Source: Stomorhina lunata (taxonomy: Eukaryota; Arthropoda; Insecta; Diptera; Rhiniidae). From it: DNA of 64,000 bases. Shown piece after piece: positions 36,131-46,883 of this stretch; the first letter of the stretch is position 1, and every line of letters begins with the position of its first letter. Location: positions 37,354,792-37,418,791 of the forward strand of contig OW121740.1 of the NCBI GenBank assembly GCA_933228675.1, read 5' to 3'. The translations under genes and the position numbers were made by a program. The notes under the pieces were generated by a model. It was not told the origin of the DNA. It worked only from the letters and a program-made list of their open reading frames with translations, and did not search any database.

Positions 36131-39100
36131 TGTCTAAGTCTACGTCTTAGTCTTAGTCTATGTATTAGTCTATGTCTTAGTCTATGTCTTAGTCTATGTC
36201 TTAGTCCATGTCTTAGTCTATGTCTTAGTCTATGTCTTAGTCTATGTCTTAGTCTATGTCTTAGTCTATGTCTTAGTCTATGTTTTAGTCTATGTCTTAG
36301 TCTATGTCTTAGTCTATGTCTTAGTCTATGTCTTAGTCTATGTCTTAGTCTATGTCTTAATCTATGTTTTAGTCTATGTCTTAGTCTATGTCTTAGTCTA
36401 TATCTTAATCTATGTCTTAGTCTATGTCTTATTCTATATCTTAGTCTATGTCTTAGTCAATGTTTTAGTTTATATCTTAGTCTATTTCTTAGTCTATGTC
36501 TTAGTCTATGTCTTAGTCTATGTCTTAGTCTATGTCTTAGTCTATGTCTTAGTCTATGTCTTAGTCTATGTCTTAGTCTATGTCTTAGTCTATGTCTTAG
36601 TCTATGTCTTAGTCTATGTCTTAGTCTATGTCTTAGTCTATGTCTTAGTCTATGTCTTAGTCTATGTCTTAGTCTATGTCTTAGTCTATGTCTTAGTCTA
36701 TGTCTTAGTCTATGTCTTAGTCTATGTCTTAGTCTATGTCTTAGTCTATGTCTTAGTCTATGTCTTAGTCTATGTCTTAGTCTATGTCTTAGTCTATGTC
36801 TTAGTCTATGTCTTAGTCTATGTCTTAGTCTATGTCTTAGTCAATGTCTTAGTCTATGTCTTAGTTTATGTCTTAGTCTATGTCTTAGTCTATGTCTTAG
36901 TCTATGTCTTAGTCTATGTCTTAGTCTATGTCTTAGTCTATGTCTTAGTCTATGTCTTAGTCTATGTCTTAGTCTATGTCTTAGTCTATGTCTTAGTCTA
37001 TGTCTTAGTCTATGTCTTAGTCTATGTCTTAGTCTATGTCTTAGTCTATATCTTAGTCTATGTCTTAGTTTATGTCTTAGTCTATTTCTTAGTCTATGTC
37101 TTAGTCTATGTCTTGGTCTATGTCTTAGTCTATGTCTTAGTCTATGTCTTAGTCTATGTCTTAGTCTATGTCTTAGTTCTTGTCTTAGTCTATATCTTAG
37201 CCTATGTCTTAGTCTATGTCTTAGTCTCTGTCTTAGTTTTTGTCTTAGTTTATGTCTTAGTCTATGTCTTAGTCTATGTCTTAGTCTATGTCTTAGTCTA
37301 TGTCTTAGTCTATGTCTTAGTCTATGTCTTAGTCTATATCTTAGTCTATGTCTTAGTCTATGTCTTAGTCTATGTCTTAGTCTATGTCTTAGTCTATGTC
37401 TTAGTCTATGTCTTAGTCTATGTCTTAGTCTATGTCTTAGTCTATGTCTATGTCTTAGTCTATGTCTTAGTCTATGTCTTAGTTTATGTCTTAATCTATG
37501 TCTTAGTCTATGTCTTAGTCTATGTCTTAGTCTATGTCTTAGTCTATGTCTTAGTCTATGTCTTAGTCTATGTCTTAGTCTATGTCTTAGTCTATGTCTT
37601 AGTCTATGTCTTAGTCTATGTCTTAGTCTATGTCTTAGTCTATGTCTTAGTCTATGTCTTAGTCTATGTCTTAGTCTATGTCTTAGTCTATGTCTTAGTC
37701 TATGTCTTAGTCTATGTCTTAGTCTAAGTCTTAGTCTATATCTTTGTCTATGTCTTAGTCTATGTCTTAGTCTATGTCTTAGTCTATTTCTTAGTCTATG
37801 TCTTAGTCTATGTCTTAGTCTATGTCTTAGTCTATGTCTTAGTCTATGTCTTAGTCTATGTCTTAGTCTATGTCTTAGTCTATGTCTTAGTCTATGTCTT
37901 AGTCTATGTCTTAGTCTATGTCTTAGTCTATGTCTTAGTCTATGTCTTAGTCTATGTCTTAGTCTATGTCTTAGTCTATGTCTTAGTCTATGTCTTAGTC
38001 TATGTCTTAGTCTATGTCTTAGTCTATGTCTTAGTCTATGTCTTAGTCTATGTCTTAGTCTATGTCTTAGTCTATGTCTTAGTCTATGTCTTAGTCTATG
38101 TCTTAGTCTATGTCTTAGTCTATGTCTTAGTCTATGTCTTAGTCTATGTCTTAGTCTATGTCTTAGTCTATGTCTTAGTCTATGTCTTAGTCTATGTCTT
38201 AGTCTATGTCTTAGTCTATGTCTTAGTCTATGTCTTAGTCTATGTCTTAGTCTATGTCTTAGTCTATGTCTTAGTCTATGTCTTAGTCTATGTCTTAGTC
38301 TATGTCTTAGTCTATGTCTTAGTCTATGTCTTAGTCTATGTCTTAGTCTATGTCTTAGTCTATGTCTTAGTCTATGTCTTAGTCTATGTCTTAGTCTATG
38401 TCTTAGTCTATGTCTTAGTCTATGTCTTAGTCTATGTCTTAGTCTATGTCTTAGTCTATGTCTTAGTCTATGTCTTAGTCTATGTCTTAGTCTATGTCTT
38501 AGTCTATGTCTTAGTCTATGTCTTAGTCTATGTCTTAGTCTATGTCTTAGTCTATGTCTTAGTCTATGTCTTAGTCTATGTCTTAGTCTATGTCTTAGTC
38601 TATGTCTTAGTCTATGTCTTAGTCTATGTCTTAGTCTATGTCTTAGTCTATGTCTTAGTCTATGTCTTAGTCTATGTCTTAGTCTATGTCTTAGTCTATG
38701 TCTTAGTCTATGTCTTAGTCTATGTCTTAGTCTATGTCTTAGTCTATGTCTTAGTCTATGTCTTAGTCTATGTCTTAGTCAATGTCTTAGTCTATGTCTT
38801 AGTTTATGTCTTAGTCTATGTCTTAGTCTATGTCTTAGTCTATGTCTTAGTCTATGTCTTAGTCTATGTCTTAGTCTATGTCTTAGTCTATGTCTTAGTC
38901 TATGTCTTAGTCTATATCTTAGTCTATGTCTTAGTCTATGTCTTAGTCTATGTCTTAGTCTATATCTTAGTCTATGTCTTAGTTTATGTCTTAGTCTATT
39001 TCTTAGTCTATGTCTTAGTCTATGTCTTGGTCTATGTCTTAGTCTATGTCTTAGTCTATGTCTTAGTCTATGTCTTAGTTCTTGTCTTAGTCTATATCTT

Positions 39101-40016
39101 AGCCTATGTCTTAGTCTATGTCTTAGTCTCTGTCTTAGTTTTTGTCTTAGTTTATGTCTTAGTCTATGTCTTAGTCTATGTCTTAGTCTATGTCTTAGTC
39201 TATGTCTTAGTCTATGTCTTAGTCTATGTCTTAGTCTATGTCTTAGTCTATGTCTTAGTCTATGTCTTAGTCTATGTCTTAGTCTATGTCTTAGTCTATG
39301 TCTTAGTCTATGTCTTAGTCTATGTCTTAGTCTATGTCTTAGTCTATGTCTTAGTCTATGTCTTAGTCTATGTCTTAGTCTATGTCTTAGTCTATGTCTT
39401 AGTCTATGTCTTAGTCTATGTCTTAGTCTATGTCTTAGTCTATGTCTTAGTCTATGTCTTAGTCTATGTCTTAGTCTATGTCTTAGTCTGTGTCTTAGTC
39501 TATGTCTTAGTCTATGTCTTAGTCTATGTCTTAGTCTATGTCTTAGTCTATATCTTAGTCTATGTCTTAGTCTATGTCTTAGTCTATGTCTTAGTCTATG
39601 TCTTAGTCTATGTCTTAGTCTATGTCTTAGTCTATGTCTTAGTCTATGTCTTAATCTATGTCTTAGTCTATGTCTTAGTCTATGTCTTAGTCTATGTCTT
39701 AGTCTATGTCTTAGTCTATGTCTTAGTCTATGTCTTAGTCTATGTCTTAGTCAATGTCTTAGTCTATGTCTTAGTCTATGTCTTAGTCTATGTCTTAGTC
39801 TATGTCTTAGTCTATGTCTTAGTCTATGTCTTAGTTCTTGTCTTAGTCTATATCTTAGCCTATGTCTTAGTCTATGTCTTAGTCTCTGTCTTAGTTTTTG
39901 TCTTAGTTTATGTCTTAGTCTATGTCTTAGTCTATGTCTTAGCGTATGTCTTAGTCTATGTCTTAGTCTATGTTTTAGTCTATGTCTTAGTCTATTTCTT
40001 AGTCTATGTCTCAGTC
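36131..40016 (+). repeat. 12-bp minisatellite TCTATGTCTTAG, about 323 copies
   Basis: The longest homogeneous array in the window. Most copies are exact, and variants (TATATC, TTTATG, TATTTC, CTTGG, GTTCTTG) are organised into repeated blocks. A block around TCTTGGTCTATG at 37111 recurs at 39025. A variant cassette starting TCTTAGTTCTTGTC at 37171 recurs at 39073 and 39829. One 6-base phase shift occurs near 37447. Because 12 is divisible by three, two + frames and one minus frame stay open for kilobases; the 1309-, 352- and 204-residue ORFs (CLSL and VYVL repeats) are consequences of this and not genes. Confidence 0.95.
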
Positions 40017-41293
40017 CAATTGACACAGATTATTATCATAGGCGTTAACATTCTAATTTTTATGAAAGGAAAAATGCAAAATTAAACATAAGTTTTTTTA
40101 TTAGGTTTTTTGATCGCGGTTTTAGATGGTTCTTGCTCCTTTAGTTTCATTGTTTACATAACAGGCCACTGAATTTGTATTACACCTCTTGAACATAATT
40201 ACAAGCAAATTACCTCTTTTTTAACTACAAAACCATAATGACTCAGTCTCCAAATAAACTCCTCAATTTTATACCATGAAACCCTATACTCTTCATGTCG
40301 GAATCTCCTTGAACACAGAATTTAACACAAAACCCACAAATGAAATAAATTGTTAAAAAAAGAATAAACGTTTTTTTTTTTTTGTCGGTAAAAATTCCAT
40401 TCAGTTCATTAGATACTTCGTAATTGAATTAAGTTAACAAAAGCGTCATCGTCGAGGTCGTTGGTATAACAATTGTGGCGTTTGTGGCAATTTGACTAAT
40501 TTTATAAAATTGTCAAACAAAAGTGTTGAAAACCCCCAAAAGTAGTTGCAAGTCTGAGAGACATAGAAAAATGTTAACGTTTATATTGCAGCAACTCCAA
40601 AATTTAGCTACTCCAATGTCTGAATGCAGCCAAGAGTCTTTTTTTCATAGTGCAGTCAGGAAACAAAACAGTAGTTAAGGAATGAATAAATGGCTCAAAA
40701 CAACTCCATTCAGACAATTCAATTCAATTCATTTGTTAAACATGGAAACACTACAAAAAGAGCCAAAAGCACCAAGACCAAGAGTTCTTGAAGTTGTGGT
40801 GATGGTTGTTGTTGGCCAGGCTACAACAACAAAAACATCGGATTTACCAGAAATATTACTTTCCCCCTCCATAGGAAACTCCAGACTTCAGACAAAAGAA
40901 AGATCATAAAAATGGTAAAACTTAATTTTTACCATATTATAATCATTTAACTATTGTTATCATTACAGTTGTATTCAAACTTGTTCGAGTAGTTGTCGCA
41001 CTGATTACACACTTATCACAGACAATTGTATCTGCAACATGAATCTTAACAAACCAACAACTACAGCTACCAAAAAAAACAGCTTGACAATAAAAGAATA
41101 GGAATTGTTAATGTAATTGTGTTCACAAATCTATTCATGCTAATGATGAGGATGTCCAGGGAAAGAGATCTAGGCTTAAGTTGTTTTTGTGGACAAATTT
41201 GAAATGTTTAAATTGGAGTCTCGGGCAACATGTTGGAAGATGTTGTATCAATTAAACTTTCAAAATAAGTTACATCAAAAACAGAGATCAAAT
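40017..41293. other. Unique spacer between oppositely oriented 12-bp arrays
   Basis: About 1.28 kb of AT-rich unique DNA. The 75-residue + frame at 40682-40909 has varied residues and a valine run from a GTT/GTG stretch, but no recognisable domain, promoter or splice context. I see no certain gene. In an RNA covering both arrays this segment would be the loop. Confidence 0.5.
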
Positions 41294-42150
41294 ATAGATT
41301 AAGATATAGACTATGACATAGTCTAAGACATAGACTAAGACATAGACTAAGACATAGACTAAGACATAGACTAAGACATAGACTAAGACATAGACTAAGA
41401 CATAGACTAAGACATAGACAAAGACATAGACTAAGACATAGACTAAGACATAGACTAAGACATAGACTAAGACATAGACTAAGACATAGACTAAGACATA
41501 GACTAAGACATAGACTTAGACATAGACTAAGACATAGACTTAGACTAAGACATAGACTAAGACATAGACTAAGACATAGACTAAGACTTAGACTAAGACA
41601 TAGACTAAGACATAGACTAAGACATAGACTAAGACATAGACTTAGACATAGACTTAGACATAGACTAAGACATAGAATAAGACATAGACTAAGACATAGA
41701 CTAAGACATAGACTAAGACATAGACTAAGACATAGACTAAGACATAGACTAAGACATAGGCTAAGACTAAGACATAGACTAAGACATAGACTAAGACATA
41801 GACTTAGACATAGACTTAGACATAGACTAAGACATAGAATAAGACATAGACTAAGACATAGACTAAGACATAGACTAAGACATAGACTAAGACATAGGCT
41901 AAGACTAAGACATAGACTAAGACATAGACTAAGACATAGACTAAGACATAGACTAAGACATAGACTAAGACATAGACTAAGACATAGACTAAGACATAGA
42001 CTAAGACATAGGCTAAGACTAAGACATTGACTAAGACATAGACTAAGACATAGACTAGGACATAGACTAAGACATAGACTAAGACATAGATTAAGACATA
42101 GACTAAGACATAGACTAAGACATAGATTAACACATCGACTAAGATATAGT
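41294..42150 (-). repeat. 12-bp minisatellite, inverted array 1
   Basis: About 71 copies of CTAAGACATAGA, the reverse complement of the unit at 36131-40016. Variants include CTTAGACATAGA and six-base truncated copies (GGCTAAGACTAAGAC near 41758, 41896 and 42009), and a block of about 160 bp is duplicated within 41640-41910. The 116-residue minus-strand frame is a repeat translation. Confidence 0.95.
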
Positions 42151-42292
42151 ATCTTAGTCTAGACATGTCTTGGTATATGTCTTAGTCTTATTCTATGCCT
42201 TAGTCTATGTCTATGTCTTAGTCTATATTTTAGTCAATGTTTTAGTCTATGTCGAAGTCTTTGTTTTAGGATATATCTTTGTCTATCTTTAG
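42151..42292 (+). repeat. Short re-inverted head of 12-bp array 1
   Basis: At about 42150 the array flips again to the TCTATGTCTTAG orientation through AAGATATAGTATCTTAG, giving a short palindromic junction. The next bases, CTTGGTATATGTCTTAGTC and CTTATTCTATG, match the end of the second inverted array at 45187-45230. Confidence 0.85.
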
Positions 42293-43565
42293 TAATTTAT
42301 TAAATAAAATTTTTTAAAACTTATAACCCCTGAACTTTCATTTAAATCGATGAAACTTTCAATTAAATCAACAATTTCGAAAACATAAATCATAACCAAA
42401 AATTTAACTAACGTCGAAATATAAAAGTTACAAAAAAAATATCTTAGTTAAGACACAACAAAATAAATAGACGAAAATCACGTGGCAAGGATAAACCAAA
42501 TTGTTACAAACATCCATTTATATTTGCAATATATTACAAACAAACACACACACATTCTAACATATTCATACATTTTTTCAATACACAGACAAAAACAGAA
42601 ATTGCTTTAGCAAAGGATATAACAAAACTAGAAAAGGAAGAGGCTGCAGTGAAGAACTACTTGGCAAGTGAATGCGTAATAAAGGCGCTAAAGCCCTGCT
42701 ATTATCCTTTCACACGCAGTCTATAGAAAACTTTTACTAAAATATCCTGCCACACACACTCGCATCAGTAAAAGACAGTTAGGCCGTCTACAAGCCTACA
42801 GAACAAAAAAAGGAATTTTGGAAGTTATACACAGCCACCGTCAGCATCATCAGCAGCAGGAGCAGCAGTAGAAAGCAGTAGCAATGACTGGCAAAGGAAA
42901 AAGTCAATTAAAAAAGTTAAATAAATCATAACCTTGGCAGTTCTTTACTCTCGTAGTCTCATAGTCGTGGTACATACTCTAGAACCCACTTCCTCTACTC
43001 TTCACTCCTTGACTTTGGGGTTCATTCATTTATATGATTTGATTGTGGCGTGCGTAGTTCATATTTTTCAAATTCAAACTTTCATAACTTCCATTTAAGG
43101 GTGACTGGAGTTCTTTTTTTTTCTGTTGTATTTTTTTTTCTTCCTTCATATTTTATATTTTTGTTTGCTCACAAACAATTGCGGTGGCAAGTGTTACAAT
43201 CATTATTCTTCTATTACTTTTACGTCTTTGGTATTTGTTTTATTTCCGTTTTTATAAAGGATTTTATCCCAATCCTCCCTCTCATAATATTTTTCAGGTT
43301 ATGATGTATGAGTTGGAACTTTCTATTGCCAAAAGTATTTGCGGTTTAGGTTGTAAATAAGTTCTTTTTTGGTTGCTACAACTTTTTCGACACTATTTGA
43401 ATCCTTCCGCTTAGAAGTTGAAATAAAGTCCAAATTTTAGTTAAATACCTGGATGATAGTTGAAAATTTCTTCATGTTTCAAGGAGACACTGTGTAATAG
43501 ACAATACTAATACATATTATGTAAGCTTTGGATCAAAATATTAAACGGGGTTAGGTGTGAACTAA
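42293..43565. other. Unique DNA between inverted arrays 1 and 2, with a candidate exon
   Basis: The proximal part is AT-rich. A candidate last exon (42589-42726) is followed by 190 bases rich in CAG/CAT triplets and an AATAAA at 42920-42925. The 84-residue + frame at 43050-43304 is Phe-rich and reads a poly-T region, so it is not favoured. Confidence 0.45.
42589..42726 (+). other. Candidate last coding exon, unrecognised
   Basis: Upstream are a branch-point match TTCTAAC (42555-42561), a T-rich tract and the acceptor ACACAG ending 42588. In phase 0 the segment is open for 45 codons, starting TKTEIALAKDITKLEKEEAA, then VKNYLASECVIKALK and a short tail before TAG at 42724-42726. The first part is charged with i/i+4 Lys-Glu spacing and could form a helix. 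An AATAAA lies about 195 bases after the stop. Geometry and composition fit a genuine 3' exon of a gene whose other exons lie outside or far upstream, but no family is recognised. Confidence 0.28.
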
Positions 43566-45182
43566 AACATAGACTAAGATATAGACTAAGACATAGACTA
43601 AGACATAGACTAAGACATAGACTAAGACATAGACTAAGACATAGACTTAGACATAGACTAAGACATAGACTAAGACATAGACTAAGACATAGACTAAGAC
43701 ATAGACTAAGACATAGATTAAGACATAGACTAAGACATAGACTTAGACATAGACTAAGACATAGACTAAGACATAGACTAAGACATAGACTAAGACATAG
43801 ACAAGACATAGACTAAGACATAGACTAAGACATAGACTAAGATATAGACTAAGACATAGACTAAGAAATAGACTAAGACATAGACTAAGACATAGACTAA
43901 GACATAGACTAAGACATAGACTAAGACATAGACTAAGATATAGATTAAGACATCGACTAAGATATAGACTGAGACATAGACTAAGACATAGACTAAGACA
44001 TAGGCTAAGACATAGACTAAGAAATAGACTAAGACATAGACTAAGACATAGACTGAGACATAGACTAAGACATAGACTAAGACATAGACTAAGACATAGA
44101 CTAAGACATAGACTAAGACATAGACTAAGACATAGACTAAGACATAGACTAAGAAATAGACTAAGGCATAGACTAAGACATAGACTAAGACATAGACTAA
44201 GACATAGACTAAGACATAGACTAAGACATAGACTAAGACATAGACTAAGACATAGACTAAGACATAGACTAAGACATAGACTAAGACATAGACTAAGACA
44301 TAGACTAAGAAATAGACTAAGACATAGACTAAGACATAGACTAAGACATAGACTAAGACATAGACTAAGACATAGACTAAGACATAGACTAAGACATAGA
44401 CTAAGACATAGACTAAGACATAGACTAAGACATAGACTAAGACATAGACTAAGACATAGACTAAGACATAGACTAAGACATAGACTAAGACATAGACTAA
44501 GACATAGACTAAGACATAGACTAAGACATAGACTAAGACATAGACTAAGACATAGACTAAGACATAGACTAAGACATAGACTAAGACATAGACTAAGACA
44601 TAGACTAAGACATAGACTAAGACATAGACTAAGACATAGACTAAGACATAGACTAAGACATAGACTAAGACATAGACTAAGACATAGACTAAGACATAGA
44701 CTAAGACATAGACTAAGACATAGACTAAGACATAGACTAAGACATAGACTAAGACATAGACTAAGACATAGACTAAGACATAGACTAAGACATAGACTAA
44801 GACATAGACTAAGACATAGAGTAAGAAATGGACTAAGACATAGACTAAGACATAGACTAGGACATAGACTAAGACATAGACTAAGACATAGACTAAGACA
44901 TAGACTAAGACATAGACTAAGACATAGACTAAGACATAGACTAAGACATAGACTAAGACATAGACTAAGACATAGACTAAGACATAGACTAAGACATAGA
45001 CTAAGACATAGACTAAGACATAGACTAAGACATAGACTAAGACATAGACTAAGACATAGACTAAGACATAGACTAAGACATAAACTAAGACATAGACTAA
45101 GACATAGACTAAGACATAGACTAAGACATAGACTAAGACATAGACTAAGACATAGACTAAGACATAGACTAAGATATAGACA
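43566..45182 (-). repeat. 12-bp minisatellite, inverted array 2
   Basis: About 134 copies of CTAAGACATAGA, very homogeneous between 44040 and 45170. It has the same orientation as array 1 and is opposite to the 3.9-kb array. Confidence 0.95.
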
Positions 45183-45240
45183 TATCTTGGTATATGTCTT
45201 CGTCTTATTCTATGTCTTAGTCTATATCTGTGTCTTAGGC
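45183..45240 (+). repeat. Re-inverted head of 12-bp array 2
   Basis: After AAGATATAGACATATC the orientation flips, and CTTGGTATATGTCTTCGTC with CTTATTCTATG follows, matching the head of array 1 at 42170-42200. The shared junction shows that the two arrays are related by duplication of a unit that already contained the inversion. Confidence 0.85.
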
Positions 45241-45293
45241 TAGTCTTCCGCCTAGTATACCTGAGGTTCCAAGTTCGATCCCCGGTCAGATCC
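45233..45293 (+). ncRNA. tRNA-like segment next to 12-bp array 2
   Basis: AGGCTAGTCTTCCGCCTAG is followed by a B-box match GTTCGATCCC at 45273-45282 and a TTTT run at about 45293. TCTTCCGCCTAG resembles TCTCCGCCTAG of the better-preserved tRNA-like segment at 51204-51276, which suggests common descent. Arms do not fold into a full cloverleaf, so it is a relic or SINE part. Confidence 0.4.
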
Positions 45294-45475
45294 TTTTGAA
45301 AAAATAAATTTTCAAAAAAAGCTGTTCACCTCATAACTCAGCTGGCCACTAGTTATTGAGTATTAGGCTATGTAAAACTTCTATAACTAATGCATTTGAC
45401 TCTATAATGAGTCTAAACGTAGAATTGGATGCAGCTCATTGTCCGAGAGAACTACCCCTTGTTCCAATTTTAATG

Positions 45476-45806
45476 TTTATAAAAAAGTATTCTCTATAGA
45501 AAAACTTTTACACAAAAGCATTCTCTATAGAAAAAATGCCATACAAAAGTATTCTCTATAGGAAAACTGTTATACAAAAGTATTCTCTATACGAAAACTG
45601 TTATATAAAACTATTCTGTATAGAAAAGCTGTTATCCAAAAGTATTCTCTATAGAAAAACTGTTATACAAAAGTATTTTCTATAGGTAAACTGTTGTACA
45701 AAACAATGCTATATAGGAAAACTGTTATAAAAAAGTATTCTTTATAGAAAGCTGTTATCCAAAAGTATTCTCTATAGAAAAACTGTTATACGAGAGTATT
45801 CTTTTT
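45476..45806 (+). repeat. 31-bp minisatellite with CTATAGAAAAAC core
   Basis: About ten copies. The unit runs TATTCTCTATAGAAAAAC followed by TGTTATACAAAAG. The small dyad TTCTATAGAA-like core resembles the core of the 21-bp array at 52-55 kb. Confidence 0.9.
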
Positions 45807-46830
45807 TGAAAAATTTTCATATTTTTATGAAAATTTCCCATTATTTTGGGGAAATTTTTAAATTTTCCCTTTATTTTGGGATATTTTGAAAATTAACTAT
45901 AATTTTGATAATATCTCATTTTTTTTAAATTTTGAAAATTTTCCATTATTTTGGGAAAATTTCTAAATTTGCCATCATTTTGGGATATTTTGACAATTTA
46001 CCATCATTTTGGGATATTTTGACAATTTCCCATTATTTTGGGGAAATTTGATCATTTTCCCCTTATTTTAGGAAATTTTGAAACTTTCCCATTTTTTTTT
46101 AAATTTTAAAAATTTCCCATTATTTTGAGGAAAGTTTTAAATTTTCCCTTTGTTTTGGGAAATTTTGAAAATTAACTATAATTTTTATAATTTCCTATTT
46201 TTTTTATTATGAAAATTTTTCATTATTTGTAAAAATTTCTAAATTTCCCATCATTTTGGGATATTTTGACAATTTCCCATTATTTTGGGGAAATTTGATA
46301 ATTTTCGCTTTATTTAAGGAAATTTCGAAACTTTCCCATTTTTTTTCAAAAATTTTAAAAATTTCCCATTATTTTGGGGAAATTTTTAAATTTTCCCTTT
46401 ATTTTTGGGAAATTTTGAAAATTAACTACAATTTTGATAATTTCCCATTTAGTTTTTTTTTAATTTTGAAAATTATCCTTTATTTTGTGAAAATTTCTAA
46501 ATTTCCCATCATTTTGGGATATTTTGACAATTTCCCATCATTTTGGGATATTTTGGAATTGGAAACTGTCAAAATGTCCCAAAATGATGGAAAATTTTCA
46601 AGAGTTCAAAAAATAATGAGAAATTTACGAAATTTCCCAAAATAATGGCAAATTTTCAAAATTTCCCAAAATAATGGGAATTTTCATAATATTCCAAAAT
46701 AAAAACAAATTTTCTAAAATAATGAGATATATAAAAATGTCCCAAAATAAATGGAAAATTTTAAAATTTCCTTAAAATAATGGTAAATTTTTAAAATTTC
46801 CAAAATAATAAGAAATTGTCAAAATATTCC
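45807..46830. repeat. Foldback array of TTTCCCATTATTTTGGG units
   Basis: Degenerate units of about 30 bp in which AAATTTCCC and GGGAAATTT flank ATTATTTT-like spacers, so every unit can form a hairpin. A longer period of about 250-275 bp is marked by TTTTGAAAATTAACTAYAAT near 45885, 46160 and 46410. At about 46557 the orientation reverses: CATCATTTTGGGATATTTTG before it and GTCCCAAAATGATGG after it are complementary, and the remaining 270 bases are in the opposite sense. The 129-residue + frame at 46256-46645 is a repeat translation. Confidence 0.85.
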
Positions 46831-46843
46831 AAAGTCAAAAAAG

Positions 46844-46883
46844 ATTCATATTTGATTAAAAATTTCCAAAAATGCTAACTGGG
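46844..46883 (+). repeat. 40-bp terminal segment, copy 2
   Basis: 37 of 40 bases match 36091-36130, in the same orientation, ending CCAAAAATGCTAACTGGG. It closes the foldback array in the way the first copy closes the 897-bp element. A matching CCCAG left end was not found between 40.0 and 46.8 kb. Confidence 0.85.

Noticed and set aside
36119..40048. 1309-residue open frame on the + strand made of CLSL repeats
   Set aside because: It is a phase consequence of a 12-bp tandem repeat (divisible by three); other frames are equally open and no gene signals are present.
37113..40085. Open frames of 204 and 352 residues made of VYVL repeats
   Set aside because: Same 12-bp repeat read in another frame.
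41816..43809. Minus-strand frames of 116 and 100 residues
   Set aside because: Translations of the inverted 12-bp arrays.
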